Source: Rhodovulum sp. P5 (GTDB lineage: Bacteria; Pseudomonadota; Alphaproteobacteria; Rhodobacterales; Rhodobacteraceae). From it: 64,000 nucleotides of DNA. Within the stretch, counting starts at the first letter, position 1; every line of letters begins with the position of its first letter. Below the pieces are notes generated by a model. The model saw only the letters and a list, made by a program, of their open reading frames with translations. It had not been told where the DNA came from and made no database searches. Positions 1-8,185 of this stretch are shown one piece after another. A program made the translations under genes and the position numbers. The stretch spans positions 682,001 through 746,000 of the forward strand of contig NZ_CP015039.1 in assembly GCF_002079305.1 (NCBI RefSeq). The letters run 5' to 3'.

Positions 1-216
1 GGCATCGCGCCCGTGATCGTCGAGCAGATGGCCAGAACCATTCGGACGCTGAAATCCGAAGGGCTGACCGTGCTGCTGTCGGAACAGAACCTGCATTTCG
101 CCCGGGCCGTCTCGGACCGCGCGATCATCCTTGAGGGTGGGCAGAAGCGGTTCGAGGGCAGCTTTGCAGAGCTTGAGGCGACCCCGGCGATCCGCGACGC
201 CTATCTTGCGGTCTGA
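1..216 (+). CDS. Branched-chain amino acid type ABC transporter ATPase, C-terminal fragment (LivF-like)
   Basis: Only the last 71 codons are in the window, and the frame is open from base 1. The peptide carries the end of an ABC ATPase: the segment TVLLSEQNLHFARAVSDRA matches the H-loop region of LivF-type proteins, where the usual switch histidine is replaced by the LSEQN form typical of LivF, followed by a short ILEGGQKRFEGS tail. LivF proteins power uptake of branched-chain amino acids, amides or urea at the cytoplasmic face of the membrane. The rest of the operon lies to the left, so the substrate cannot be judged. It is convergent with tpa. Confidence 0.8.
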   Translation, partial: GIAPVIVEQMARTIRTLKSEGLTVLLSEQNLHFARAVSDRAIILEGGQKRFEGSFAELEATPAIRDAYLAV

Positions 217-229
217 CCCCGCCGTCAAA

Positions 230-263
230 GCGCTTCGCGTTCGTTCGCAGTCACGCGAAGCGC
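230..263. terminator. Hairpin after livF-like gene
   Basis: An 11-bp perfect inverted repeat (GCGCTTCGCGT at 230-240, its complement at 253-263) with a 12-nt loop lies 14 bp after the livF-like stop and between two convergent genes. It is followed by a TTTTGATTT stretch at 271-279. This fits a bidirectional terminator, but it could also be part of the adjoining palindromic repeat. Confidence 0.5.
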
Positions 264-280
264 CCTAGCCTTTTGATTTC

Positions 281-327
281 GCGTGTTCGCGACGCAGAAA
301 ACCGGCTCCCACTTTTCTGCAACACGC
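281..327. repeat. Palindromic intergenic element
   Basis: The arms GCGTGTT (281-287) plus GCAGAAAA (294-301) pair with TTTTCTGC (313-320) plus AACACGC (321-327), leaving a 6-nt bulge and an 11-nt loop rich in C. From memory, the sequence style (GCAGAAAACCGGCTCCCAC) matches small dispersed palindromic elements common in alphaproteobacterial intergenic DNA. No second copy was noticed in this window, so the repeat status is inference. Confidence 0.45.
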
Positions 328-328
328 T

Positions 329-1711
329 CTAGCCAAAGACCCGGCCAAGGGCCGCATCGATGGCCCCGGTGATCTGATCGATATGGTCAGGCGTCGCGAT
401 CAGCGCAGGGCTCAGGCACAGGGTGTTGTTGAACCCCGGCACCGCGCGGTTGGTGGCCCCGATGATAACGCCCTGCGCCATGCAGTCGGCCACGACGGCC
501 TGCACCTGCGCCTCCGCCGCCGGGTCCTTCGTTTCCCGGTCGGCCACCAGTTCCGCCCCGCAGAACAGCCCCTTGCCGCGGACATCGCCGATCACGGCAT
601 GCTTGTCCTGAAGCGCGCGCAGGTTGTCCATCAGCCGGTCGCCCATCGCGACGGTGTTGGCCAGCAGCCCCTCTTCCTCGATTATGCCCATATTCTCGAT
701 CGCCGCGGCGGGGCCCGCCGTGCAGCCCCCGAAGGTGGAGATATCCCGGAAATGATCCAAGGGGTCTGACGCGTCGGACTTGAACATCTCGAACACCGCT
801 TCGGTCGTGACCGCGCAAGCGATGGCGGCATAGCCCGAGGCCACGCCCTTGGCCATCGTCACGAAATCGGGCTGCACGCCGTAATGCTGATAGCCGAACC
901 ATTTGCCGGTGCGCCCCACCCCGCAGACGACCTCATCCACATGCAGCAGGATCTCGTATCTCCGGCAGATTTCCTGCACCCGCTCCCAGTAGCCTTCGGG
1001 CGGGGTGATGACGCCTCCGCCCGCCGTGACCGGTTCCAGGCATAGCGCGCCGACCGTGTCGGGCCCTTCGCGCAGGATGACCTCTTCGATGGCATTGGCG
1101 GCGCGTTCGCCATAGTCCGACACCTCGCCCCACTGGCTGCGATATTCCAGGCAATGGGGCACCGCGACGAAGCCCGGGGTAAAGGGGCCGTATTGGGCGT
1201 TGCGCTCCTGCTGACCACCCGCCGACATCGTGCCGATGGTTGACCCGTGATAGTCGCGTTCGCGATAGAGGATTTTGTGCTTCTTGCCGCCATACCGCTT
1301 GTGCGCGATCTGGCGGACCATCTTGAACACCTTCTCGTTCGCCTCGGACCCGGAATTGGTGAAATAGACCCGCGCCATGCCCGGCATCTTGTCGATCAGC
1401 ATCTGGGCGAACCGCGCGCCGGGCACCGAGCCCGCGGAATTCGCGAAGTAGGGCAGTTGCACGAGCTGGTCGCGCACGGCGTTGGCGATACGCTCCCGCC
1501 CGTAACCGACATTGACCGTCCACACCCCGCCAGAGACCGCATCCAGATGCTTGCGCCCCGCGGCATCCCAGACATGGATGCCCTTGCCCTCGACGATGAT
1601 CTTCGGATCCGCGGTCTCGAACGGTTTGTGCTGGATCAGGTGGTGCCAAAGATGCGCCCGGTCCGCCTCGATCACCTCTGACAGGTCGTTCTGCGTGAAT
1701 GTGGTGTTCAT
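329..1711 (-). CDS. tpa: Taurine--pyruvate aminotransferase
   Basis: A 460-residue class III PLP aminotransferase. It transfers the amino group of taurine to pyruvate, giving sulfoacetaldehyde and alanine in the cytoplasm. The start ATG at 1709-1711 follows a good ribosome site (AGGAGG). The open frame continues upstream to 3019, but that part is antisense to tauA and is not coding. The PLP lysine is in MAKGVASGY (K288), preceded by the family motif LLHVDEVVCGVGRTGK. The N-terminal HLWHHLIQHKPF and the overall length fit Tpa rather than ordinary omega-transaminases. It is divergent from tauABC-xsc, the usual roseobacter arrangement, which supports the substrate. The regulator tauR, often adjacent, is absent here. 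Confidence 0.93.
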   Translation of the reverse strand: MNTTFTQNDLSEVIEADRAHLWHHLIQHKPFETADPKIIVEGKGIHVWDAAGRKHLDAVSGGVWTVNVGYGRERIANAVRDQLVQLPYFANSAGSVPGARFAQMLIDKMPGMARVYFTNSGSEANEKVFKMVRQIAHKRYGGKKHKILYRERDYHGSTIGTMSAGGQQERNAQYGPFTPGFVAVPHCLEYRSQWGEVSDYGERAANAIEEVILREGPDTVGALCLEPVTAGGGVITPPEGYWERVQEICRRYEILLHVDEVVCGVGRTGKWFGYQHYGVQPDFVTMAKGVASGYAAIACAVTTEAVFEMFKSDASDPLDHFRDISTFGGCTAGPAAAIENMGIIEEEGLLANTVAMGDRLMDNLRALQDKHAVIGDVRGKGLFCGAELVADRETKDPAAEAQVQAVVADCMAQGVIIGATNRAVPGFNNTLCLSPALIATPDHIDQITGAIDAALGRVFG

Positions 1712-1981
1712 GGTACCCTCCTGACCCCTACAAGGCGCCTGCCGCACAAGACGCCGAAATAACTGGCAACCCTGCCCAAATCCCGGGCGGCCCCGGCGGA
1801 CGGACCGGCAGCCGCATCGCGGGCACCGATCTGCCTTGCCCCTGTCTGCGGGCGCGTCTGAACTCCGACCGACAAATTCGACAAAGCCGGTTCTCAACGA
1901 GATAGGGCAGGCTATAGTCGGCGAACACAAGAACAATCGCCCGAAGCGGCGGCAAGCGAAAGACCAGCAGAGGAGCCCTCC
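1712..1981. promoter_or_regulatory. Divergent tpa/tauA intergenic region with a candidate tauA promoter
   Basis: This 270-bp region separates tpa (minus) from tauA (plus) and must hold both promoters. A candidate sigma-70-like promoter for tauA has -35 TTCTCA at 1891-1896 and -10 TATAGT at 1913-1918 with 16-bp spacing, which puts transcription start near 1925. The tauA ribosome site GAGGAG lies just before the ATG at 1982. I looked for the CTGGACYTAA-type direct repeats reported for TauR and saw none, so control may be by another factor or a diverged site. Confidence 0.45.
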
Positions 1982-2983
1982 ATGACACTGAAACCGGCAC
2001 TTATCGGCGCGCTGACGGGCGCTGCGCTTATCGGTTCGGCACACCTGGCCTCGGCCGCCGACGAGATCACGGTTGCCTACTTCCTCGAATGGCCGATGCC
2101 GTTCCAGTACGGCAAGGCGATGGGCATCTACGAACAAGAGATGGGCGTCGACATCAACTGGGTGTCCTTCGACACCGGCACCGCGATGTCGGCGGCCATG
2201 GCGTCGGGCGATGTGCAGATCGCGGTCAGCCAGGGCGTGCCGCCCTTTGTCGTCGCGGCCTCCGCCGGGCAGGATTTGCAGGTGGCCGACATTGCCGTCA
2301 GCTATTCCGACAACGACAACTGCGTCGTGGCCGAGGCGCTGGAGATCGACAAGGACAGCGCAGGGGAGCTTGAGGGCAAGAAGGTCGGCGTGCCGATCGG
2401 CACCGCGGCGCATTTCGGCTTCCTGCGCCAGATGGATCATTTCGGGGTGGACATCACCACGATGGAAATCGTCGACATGGCCCCCGCCGACGGCGCCGCG
2501 GCCTTTGCCCAGGGCAATCTGGATATGGTCTGCGGCTGGGGCGGCGCGCTGCGCCGGATGAAGGAACATGGCAACGTCCTGCTGACCGGGGCGGAGAAGG
2601 AAGAACTGGGCATTCTCGTCTTCGACGTGACCAGCGCCCCGGCAGACTTCTTTGCCGAAGAGGGCGAGTTGCTGGCCAAGTTCCTGAAGGTCACCGGCGA
2701 CATGAACGCGATGTGGAATTCGGGTGAGCATACGGACGAGATGCTGCCGGTGATCGCCAAGGATGCCGGCATGGACCTTGAGGCCACGCGCGAGACCATC
2801 TCCACCTTCGTCTTCCCGTCGGTGGAGGATCAGCTTTCGGCGAAATGGCTGGGCGGCGGCGTGCAGGACTTCATGTCCGGCGTGGCGCAGGTGTTCCTCG
2901 ATGCAGGCTCCATCGAATCCGCGCGCGACAGCTATGCCAGCGCGGTCGATACCGGCCCGCTGGAAGCGGCAATGGGCATGTGA
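1982..2983 (+). CDS. tauA: Taurine ABC transporter periplasmic substrate-binding protein
   Basis: A 333-residue periplasmic binding protein of the NMT1/OpuAC-like family. A Sec signal peptide is visible at residues 1-25, with probable cleavage after ASA before ADEITVAYFLEWPMPFQYGK. The mature protein follows the TauA/SsuA pattern (VGVPIGTAAHFGFLRQMDHF in the middle). It should bind taurine in the periplasm and hand it to TauC. Its stop overlaps the tauB start (TGATG), so the two are translationally coupled. The assignment to taurine rests largely on the neighbouring tpa and xsc. Confidence 0.92.
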   Translation: MTLKPALIGALTGAALIGSAHLASAADEITVAYFLEWPMPFQYGKAMGIYEQEMGVDINWVSFDTGTAMSAAMASGDVQIAVSQGVPPFVVAASAGQDLQVADIAVSYSDNDNCVVAEALEIDKDSAGELEGKKVGVPIGTAAHFGFLRQMDHFGVDITTMEIVDMAPADGAAAFAQGNLDMVCGWGGALRRMKEHGNVLLTGAEKEELGILVFDVTSAPADFFAEEGELLAKFLKVTGDMNAMWNSGEHTDEMLPVIAKDAGMDLEATRETISTFVFPSVEDQLSAKWLGGGVQDFMSGVAQVFLDAGSIESARDSYASAVDTGPLEAAMGM

Positions 2984-3846
2984 TGTCAGCCGGGGTGGCC
3001 CACGGGCCGCCCCACCCACAGGCCGCAGCGGGGGCGCCCTTGTCCGATCTCGTCATCAGTAACCTGTCGATGCGTTTCGATCTGCCGAACGGCACCTCGA
3101 TCCAGGCCCTGAAGGATGTCTCTCTGTCGCTGAAGCAAGGCGAGTTGATGTCCGTCCTCGGGCCCTCGGGCTGCGGCAAGACCACGCTTCTGAATATCGT
3201 GGCCGGCTTTCTCGCCCCGACCGAAGGCTCCATCGAGATGAACGGCCACCGGGTCACCGGGCCCAATGCCGAACGCGGCATGGTGTTTCAGAAAGGCGCG
3301 CTCTTCGAATGGATGAACGTCCGCGAGAATGTCGATTTCGGCCCCCGCATGAAGGGCATGCCCAAGGCCGAGCGCGACAAGATCGCCGATCATCTGCTCG
3401 ACACGGTGGGCCTGCGCGATTTCAAGGAAAAGGCGGTCTACGAACTCTCGGGCGGGATGCAGCAGCGCGTGGCGCTGGCCCGGTGCCTGGCCAACGATCC
3501 CGACGTCATCCTGATGGACGAACCCTTGGGGGCGCTCGACGCGCTGACGCGCGAAAAGATGCAAGGTCTGGTACTCCAGCTCTGGAAGGAGACCGGCAAG
3601 ACCATCATCCTGATCACCCATTCGGTGGAAGAGGCGCTGCTCTTGGGCGAACGGCTGGTCGTCATGGCCCCGCGCCCGGGCCGCATCTACCGCGAATATG
3701 ACCTGCCCTTTGCCGAGCGCGGCGTGAATGCCGATCTGCGTGAGGTCAAGAAATCCGAGGGCTTCGCCGAGACCCGCGACGAGATCCTGTCAATGATCTG
3801 GGAGATGGAGGAAGAGATCATGGGCCGGGTGGAGAGCCACGCATGA
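2983..3846 (+). CDS. tauB: Taurine ABC transporter ATP-binding protein
   Basis: A 287-residue ABC ATPase. Visible motifs are Walker A GPSGCGKTT, Q-loop VFQKGALFEWMNV, signature LSGGMQQRVALARCL, Walker B VILMDEPLGALD and the switch histidine in LITHSVEEA. I chose the ATG at 2983 because it overlaps the tauA stop. An earlier in-frame start at 2845 would lie inside tauA. It powers taurine import with TauC. Overlap of four bases with tauC (ATGA) indicates a tight operon. Confidence 0.93.
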   Translation: MSAGVAHGPPHPQAAAGAPLSDLVISNLSMRFDLPNGTSIQALKDVSLSLKQGELMSVLGPSGCGKTTLLNIVAGFLAPTEGSIEMNGHRVTGPNAERGMVFQKGALFEWMNVRENVDFGPRMKGMPKAERDKIADHLLDTVGLRDFKEKAVYELSGGMQQRVALARCLANDPDVILMDEPLGALDALTREKMQGLVLQLWKETGKTIILITHSVEEALLLGERLVVMAPRPGRIYREYDLPFAERGVNADLREVKKSEGFAETRDEILSMIWEMEEEIMGRVESHA

Positions 3847-5108
3847 GCGTCCTTGCCTTCTACATCCTCGTCTTCGTGCTCGCCTGGCTGCTTGTCCGTA
3901 CGATCCGCCGCGGCATGGCCAAGCGCCATGACTTCGTCAGCCTCAAGACCGTGACCTTCGGCGACGAAAGCGCCGTGCGCCCCGACCGCGCGGCGTCCCT
4001 CATCTCGATTCTCGCGATCTTCCTGATCTGGGGGGCCTTCACCGGATCGAAGCTGATACCGGTCCACGTCCCCGGCCCCTTCTCGGGACTGACCGAGTTC
4101 ACCTATACCGCGCAGAACGCGGCCGGTGAGACGGACACCGCCACGGTGCGCGTTCTCGTCCACAAGCTGGGCGAAAAACAGGACGCCCCCGAAATCGAGC
4201 CAGGCGACGGCTTTGCCAAGAACGACAGCGACGTGATGCCCGAATGGCGCAGCGAGCTGATCCGGGCGATCCGCAATGACGAGGGCGGCAGCGACGATGG
4301 CTATGCTGTCATCGAGGTCGACGGACAGCCCATCGCACCCGGCAAGACGGTCAAGGTTGCCGACGGCAAGGTGACGATGACGCCCAAGGGCTCGCTCAAC
4401 TTCACGCCCAAGAAGGGCATGCAGATGGAGCCCATCTGGCTCCCCTCGCCCGAGGCCGTGGCCGCGCGCTTTGTCGAGATCGCGAATGAGGGCTACCAGA
4501 ATTTCACGCTCTGGGAACATCTGGGCTGGTCGCTCTTCCGCGTTCTCCTTGGCTTCCTGCTGGGGGCGCTGGTCGGCATTCCGCTGGGCTATGCGATGGG
4601 GCTGAGCAGTTGGTTCCGCGGCTGGTTCGACCCGATCGTGGAATTCATGCGGCCGGTGCCGCCGCTGGCGCTGATCCCGCTTGTCATCATCTGGTTCGGC
4701 ATCTGGGAGACGGGCAAGATCGTGCTGCTCTTCCTCGCCGCGCTCTGGATCATGACAATTGCGGCGCGCGCGGGCGTCTCGGGCGTGAACATCACCAAGA
4801 TCCACGCGGCCTATTCTCTGGGCGCCTCGAAATGGCAGATCATGCGCCATGTGATCGTGCCCAATTCGCTGCCCGAGATCTTCACCGGCGCCCGCGTGGC
4901 AATGGGGGTGTGCTGGGGCACGGTGGTCGCCGCCGAACTGGTCGCCGCGCAAAAGGGCGCGGGCATGATGATCATTGCAGCCTCGAAATTCCAGCTGACG
5001 GATATCGTGATCCTCGGGATCGTGCTGATCGGGATCATCGGCTACGGCATCGATATCCTGATGCGCCGGGCAGAGACCCTGCTGGTGCCGTGGAAGGGCC
5101 AGTCCTGA
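3843..5108 (+). CDS. tauC: Taurine ABC transporter permease with large periplasmic insertion
   Basis: A 421-residue permease, well above the roughly 270-300 residues usual for TauC. Two N-terminal membrane segments (about 2-20 and 49-66) are followed by a hydrophilic insertion at about 80-195. The standard binding-protein-dependent permease domain follows from WLPSPEAV (about 200) to the end, including the EAA-like loop (ITKIHAAYSLGASKWQIM). The insertion contains FTYTAQNAAGETDTATVRV and, further on, VTMTPKGSLNFTPKKG. These look like the two halves of a bacterial Ig/cadherin-like domain in swapped order. It lies on the periplasmic side, where TauA docks. The ATG overlaps tauB. Confidence 0.88.
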   Translation: MSVLAFYILVFVLAWLLVRTIRRGMAKRHDFVSLKTVTFGDESAVRPDRAASLISILAIFLIWGAFTGSKLIPVHVPGPFSGLTEFTYTAQNAAGETDTATVRVLVHKLGEKQDAPEIEPGDGFAKNDSDVMPEWRSELIRAIRNDEGGSDDGYAVIEVDGQPIAPGKTVKVADGKVTMTPKGSLNFTPKKGMQMEPIWLPSPEAVAARFVEIANEGYQNFTLWEHLGWSLFRVLLGFLLGALVGIPLGYAMGLSSWFRGWFDPIVEFMRPVPPLALIPLVIIWFGIWETGKIVLLFLAALWIMTIAARAGVSGVNITKIHAAYSLGASKWQIMRHVIVPNSLPEIFTGARVAMGVCWGTVVAAELVAAQKGAGMMIIAASKFQLTDIVILGIVLIGIIGYGIDILMRRAETLLVPWKGQS

Positions 5109-5208
5109 GAGGGGCGCCTTGGGCGATTTCCCCTAGCGCATGCCGCCGGGTCCGGTAACAAGGACCCAAAGCGCACCAGCGCAGGTTCAGTGACCGGGAG
5201 GACGACCG

Positions 5209-6984
5209 ATGAAGATGACCACCGAAGAAGCCTTCGTGAAGGTGCTGCAACGCCACGGCATTTCCGACGCTTTCGGCATCATCGGGTCGGCCTTCATGCC
5301 GATCTCGGACCTGTTCCCCAAGGCCGGCATCCGGTTCTGGGACTGCGGGCATGAAGGTTCGGGCGGGATGATGGCGGACGGCTATACCCGCGCCTCGGGC
5401 AAGGTCAGCATGATGATCGCCCAGAACGGCCCCGGCATCACCAATTTCGTCACCGCCGTGAAGACCGCCTATTGGAACCACACGCCGCTGTTGCTGGTCA
5501 CGCCGCAGGCGGCCAACAAGACCATGGGACAAGGCGGGTTTCAGGAAGTCGAGCAGATGAAACTGTTCGAGGACATGGTCGCCTATCAGGAAGAGCTGCG
5601 CGACCCGTCCCGCGTGGCCGAGGTGCTGAACCGGGTGATCCTGAAGGCCAAGCGCGCCTCGGCCCCTGCCCAGATCAACATGCCGCGGGATTTCTGGACG
5701 CAGGTGATCGATATCGACCTGCCCGCCATCGTGGAATTCGAACGCCCCGCGGGCGGCGCCGAGGCGATTGCAGAGGCCGCGAAACTGCTGAGCGAGGCGC
5801 GCTTCCCGGTGATCCTGAACGGCGCGGGCGTGGTGATCGGCGGCGCCATCGAGGCGTCGAAGGCGCTGGCCGAACGGCTGGACGCCCCCGTGTGCTGTGG
5901 CTACCAGCACAACGACGCCTTCCCGGGGTCGCATCCGCTGTTCGCGGGGCCGCTGGGCTATAACGGATCCAAGGCCGCGATGGAACTGATCGCGCAGGCG
6001 GACGTGGTGCTGGCGCTTGGCACCCGGTTGAACCCGTTCTCCACCCTGCCGGGCTATGGCATGGATTACTGGCCGCGGGAGGCCAGGATCATTCAGGTCG
6101 ACATCAACCCCGACCGGATCGGCCTGACCAAGCCTGTCACCGTGGGGATCGTGGGCGATGCCAAGCAGGTGGCCGGGGCGTTGCTGGCGCAACTGTCCGA
6201 CAGTGCTGGCGACGCCGGACGGGAAGAACGCCGCGCGACCATCGCCCAGACAAAATCAGCCTGGGCACAGCAGCTGTCCAGCATGGACCATGAAGAGGAC
6301 GACCCCGGCACAACATGGAACGAACGCGCCCGTGCGGCCAAGCCCGACTGGATGAGCCCCCGCATGGCGTGGCGCGCGATCCAGTCCGCCCTGCCGCCAG
6401 AGGCGATCATCTCCTCCGACATCGGCAACAACTGCGCCATCGGCAACGCCTATCCCAGTTTCGAGGACGGGCGGAAATACCTTGCCCCGGGTCTCTTCGG
6501 CCCCTGCGGCTATGGCCTGCCCGCCATCGTCGGCGCCAAGATCGCCTGCCCCGACACGCCGGTCGTGGGCTTTGCGGGTGACGGCGCGTTCGGGATCGCG
6601 GTGACGGAACTGACGGCCATCGGGCGCCCGGAATGGCCCGCGATCACGATGGTCGTCTTCCGAAACTACCAGTGGGGGGCGGAGAAGCGGAACTCCACAC
6701 TCTGGTACGACGACAACTTCGTCGGAACGGAACTGGGCGAGAATGTCAGCTATGCCGGCATCGCACAGGCCTGCGGGCTGCACGGCATCCAGGCCTTCAC
6801 GATGGAGGGGCTGACCGCGGCGCTGAAAAAGGCGCTGAACGATCAGACCGAGGGGCAGACCACCCTGATCGAGGCGATGATCAATCAGGAACTGGGGGAT
6901 CCGTTCCGCCGCGACGCGATGAAGAAACCCGTCGTGGTGGCCGGGATCGACCCCGCCGACATGCGCCCGCAAGAGCCCGCCTGA
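5209..6984 (+). CDS. xsc: Sulfoacetaldehyde acetyltransferase
   Basis: A 591-residue thiamine-diphosphate enzyme that converts sulfoacetaldehyde and phosphate to acetyl phosphate and sulfite. It carries the N-terminal catalytic glutamate region (CGHEGSGGMMADGYTR, E near residue 50), a central TPP-enzyme domain, and the C-terminal TPP motif GDGAFGIAVTEL... ending in NYQWGAEKR. The KRNSTLWYDDNFVGTEL block is characteristic of Xsc. The ribosome site GGGAGGA precedes the ATG. It lies 100 bp after tauC and is probably in the same operon. The phosphotransacetylase gene pta, which often follows xsc, is absent; a terminator hairpin and a truncated gene come next. Confidence 0.95.
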   Translation: MKMTTEEAFVKVLQRHGISDAFGIIGSAFMPISDLFPKAGIRFWDCGHEGSGGMMADGYTRASGKVSMMIAQNGPGITNFVTAVKTAYWNHTPLLLVTPQAANKTMGQGGFQEVEQMKLFEDMVAYQEELRDPSRVAEVLNRVILKAKRASAPAQINMPRDFWTQVIDIDLPAIVEFERPAGGAEAIAEAAKLLSEARFPVILNGAGVVIGGAIEASKALAERLDAPVCCGYQHNDAFPGSHPLFAGPLGYNGSKAAMELIAQADVVLALGTRLNPFSTLPGYGMDYWPREARIIQVDINPDRIGLTKPVTVGIVGDAKQVAGALLAQLSDSAGDAGREERRATIAQTKSAWAQQLSSMDHEEDDPGTTWNERARAAKPDWMSPRMAWRAIQSALPPEAIISSDIGNNCAIGNAYPSFEDGRKYLAPGLFGPCGYGLPAIVGAKIACPDTPVVGFAGDGAFGIAVTELTAIGRPEWPAITMVVFRNYQWGAEKRNSTLWYDDNFVGTELGENVSYAGIAQACGLHGIQAFTMEGLTAALKKALNDQTEGQTTLIEAMINQELGDPFRRDAMKKPVVVAGIDPADMRPQEPA

Positions 6985-6999
6985 CACCATGCCGTCAAG

Positions 7000-7020
7000 G
7001 GCCCGCGCCTGACGCGGGCC
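7000..7020. terminator. Hairpin terminator after xsc
   Basis: The arms GGCCCGCG (7000-7007) and CGCGGGCC (7013-7020) form an 8-bp perfect stem with a 5-nt loop, 15 bp after the xsc stop and before the convergent CZB remnant. There is no U tract on either side. Confidence 0.6.
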
Positions 7021-7036
7021 ACCACCGGCCCGCGGT

Positions 7037-7339
7037 TCAGGTTTCGGCCCGGTCGGACGCGCCCGACGCCGTCGTCTTCATGTCCAGCTTCCACAGGCTT
7101 AGCGCCTTGAGCATCCGGTCGGCCCGGTCGGTGAATTCTCCCGACAACAGCGCCTTGGCATCCTCTCTGCGGCCCCCCAGGGCCAGGGTCAGAACCTCAG
7201 CCGCGCCGTGGTGAAAGGAGGTGTGGATATCCCGGATCCCCCGCCACGCCTCGGATTCCTTCAACGCCGGGTCGACGCTGGGGCCGTTGAACCACTGCGC
7301 GAAATCGCAACTCTTGTCGCACCGCGCCTTGTCTGGTGT
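7037..7339 (-). pseudogene. CZB (chemoreceptor zinc-binding) domain gene, 5' end removed at the prophage junction
   Basis: Reading the minus strand from 7339 gives about 100 codons with a clear CZB pattern: CDKSCDFAQWF, a spacer, then HTSFHHGAAEVL and ELA/LLSGEF-like helices ending in LKALSLWKLDM. The cysteine and the HxxFH histidines are the known zinc ligands. The normal first helix with its own histidine is missing, and there is no ATG or GTG upstream; the only in-frame start-like codon (TTG at 7262-7264) lies inside the domain. Recognisable homology stops at 7331-7339, where the phage end begins. Such proteins sense zinc or hypochlorous acid in signalling proteins. This copy is probably non-functional. 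Confidence 0.75.
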
Positions 7340-7363
7340 TGTTTGACACGGATATCTGCAGGA
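7340..7363 (+). repeat. Prophage left end
   Basis: The sequence starts TGTTTGACAC and has TGCAG at positions 18-22. It matches the inverted right end at 17 of the first 24 positions, including 9 of the first 10. Mu-type ends begin with TG and are bound by the transposase. The truncated CZB reading frame stops exactly here. Confidence 0.75.
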
Positions 7364-7745
7364 TGTCGGAAGACCTCGGGGGATGACGGACTAAGCCGGA
7401 TGGGCCTTAGATATCAGGGGCATAACGGGTTGCGGCCGGGCTGGACGGGGGCGGGTGCGTTGTCCGCAGTGACAGGCGAAACGGGGCAGTCCGGGGCCTA
7501 AGGGCGACGCGGGCGCAGATGTGCGCAGGCGGGCCGCAACGTCAATGAAACAAGGGCTTTCAGCCCATTTCAGGGGCTCTTGAAGGGGCCGTGAAACCCG
7601 CGGAACATGCAAATGCGTTTGCATGGTGGCTTGGCGGGTTGCATGTTCCATGCAAAGCATTGAAACATATAGACAAAGCGTAGCGCGCAGCCCGTCTGAG
7701 ACTAGCACGAACATGCAAACGATTTCGGGCAGATCGAGGCGCCGA
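7364..7745. other. Non-coding left-end region with clustered ATGCAAA palindromes
   Basis: No convincing gene lies between the left end and the first phage gene. The region holds two short palindromes, ATGCAAA-TGCG-TTTGCAT (7607-7624) and TTGCATG-TTC-CATGCAA (7639-7655), and a third single copy AACATGCAAA at 7710-7719. The spacing and repetition suggest protein-binding sites, either transposase sites inside the left end or operators. They could also slow transcription leaving the lysogeny operon. Confidence 0.5.
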
Positions 7746-8174
7746 TCACTCCTGGCCGGTCAGCTCGCGTGTCGTCCATGGCTCTGTGTGGTATAGGACT
7801 TCGAGCAGGTCCAGCACCTGGTCGGTCACCTTTTCGCAGGTGCCGGTGTGCAGACGCCCGCGACGGATTTCCACGTACTGACGCTCGGAAATGACCAACA
7901 TCGAGTCGCCGCCCGTCAGTTGTGCAACGCCCTTGCCGAACCAGCCGGTTTCCCCTTCCCAGGGCGCAATGTTGCCGAGGGTGCCATCCTCATGCCGGGC
8001 GAAGACGTAAGGGAATAAATAATCGTCACCCTCGATGCGGCAGAGAAACATTTCGGAAGCCGCGACGCGCGCCTGAACCGCGGCGAGCTCGGCCTGCAAT
8101 TCGGGTGGCGCGGCCAGAACCGGAGGCGTGGCCATTGCGGTGGCGAGTGCGAGAACAAGGGGTCTGTACGGCAT
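7746..8174 (-). CDS. Secreted protein co-transcribed with the prophage repressor
   Basis: A 142-residue protein with a clear Sec signal peptide (residues 1 to about 22, ending VLAAPPE). The mature part has two cysteines (C45 and C112) that could form a disulfide, and no membrane segment. I do not recognise the family. It starts 11 bp after the repressor stop, so it is expected to be made in the lysogen when most phage genes are silent. That points to a lysogenic conversion role, such as superinfection exclusion at the envelope, but this is inference from position and export signal only. Confidence 0.7.
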   Translation of the reverse strand: MPYRPLVLALATAMATPPVLAAPPELQAELAAVQARVAASEMFLCRIEGDDYLFPYVFARHEDGTLGNIAPWEGETGWFGKGVAQLTGGDSMLVISERQYVEIRRGRLHTGTCEKVTDQVLDLLEVLYHTEPWTTRELTGQE

Positions 8175-8185
8175 GAGGGGCCTCC

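Noticed and set aside
1712..3019. A long open minus-strand frame continuing tpa upstream to 3019
   Set aside because: It is antisense to tauA and lies upstream of a good tpa start with a strong ribosome site; the translated product is His/Arg-rich in the way expected of a GC-rich shadow frame.
7037..7264. A complete 75-residue gene starting at TTG 7262
   Set aside because: That start falls inside the CZB domain, and CZB similarity continues upstream to 7339 with no usable start, so it is a truncated gene.
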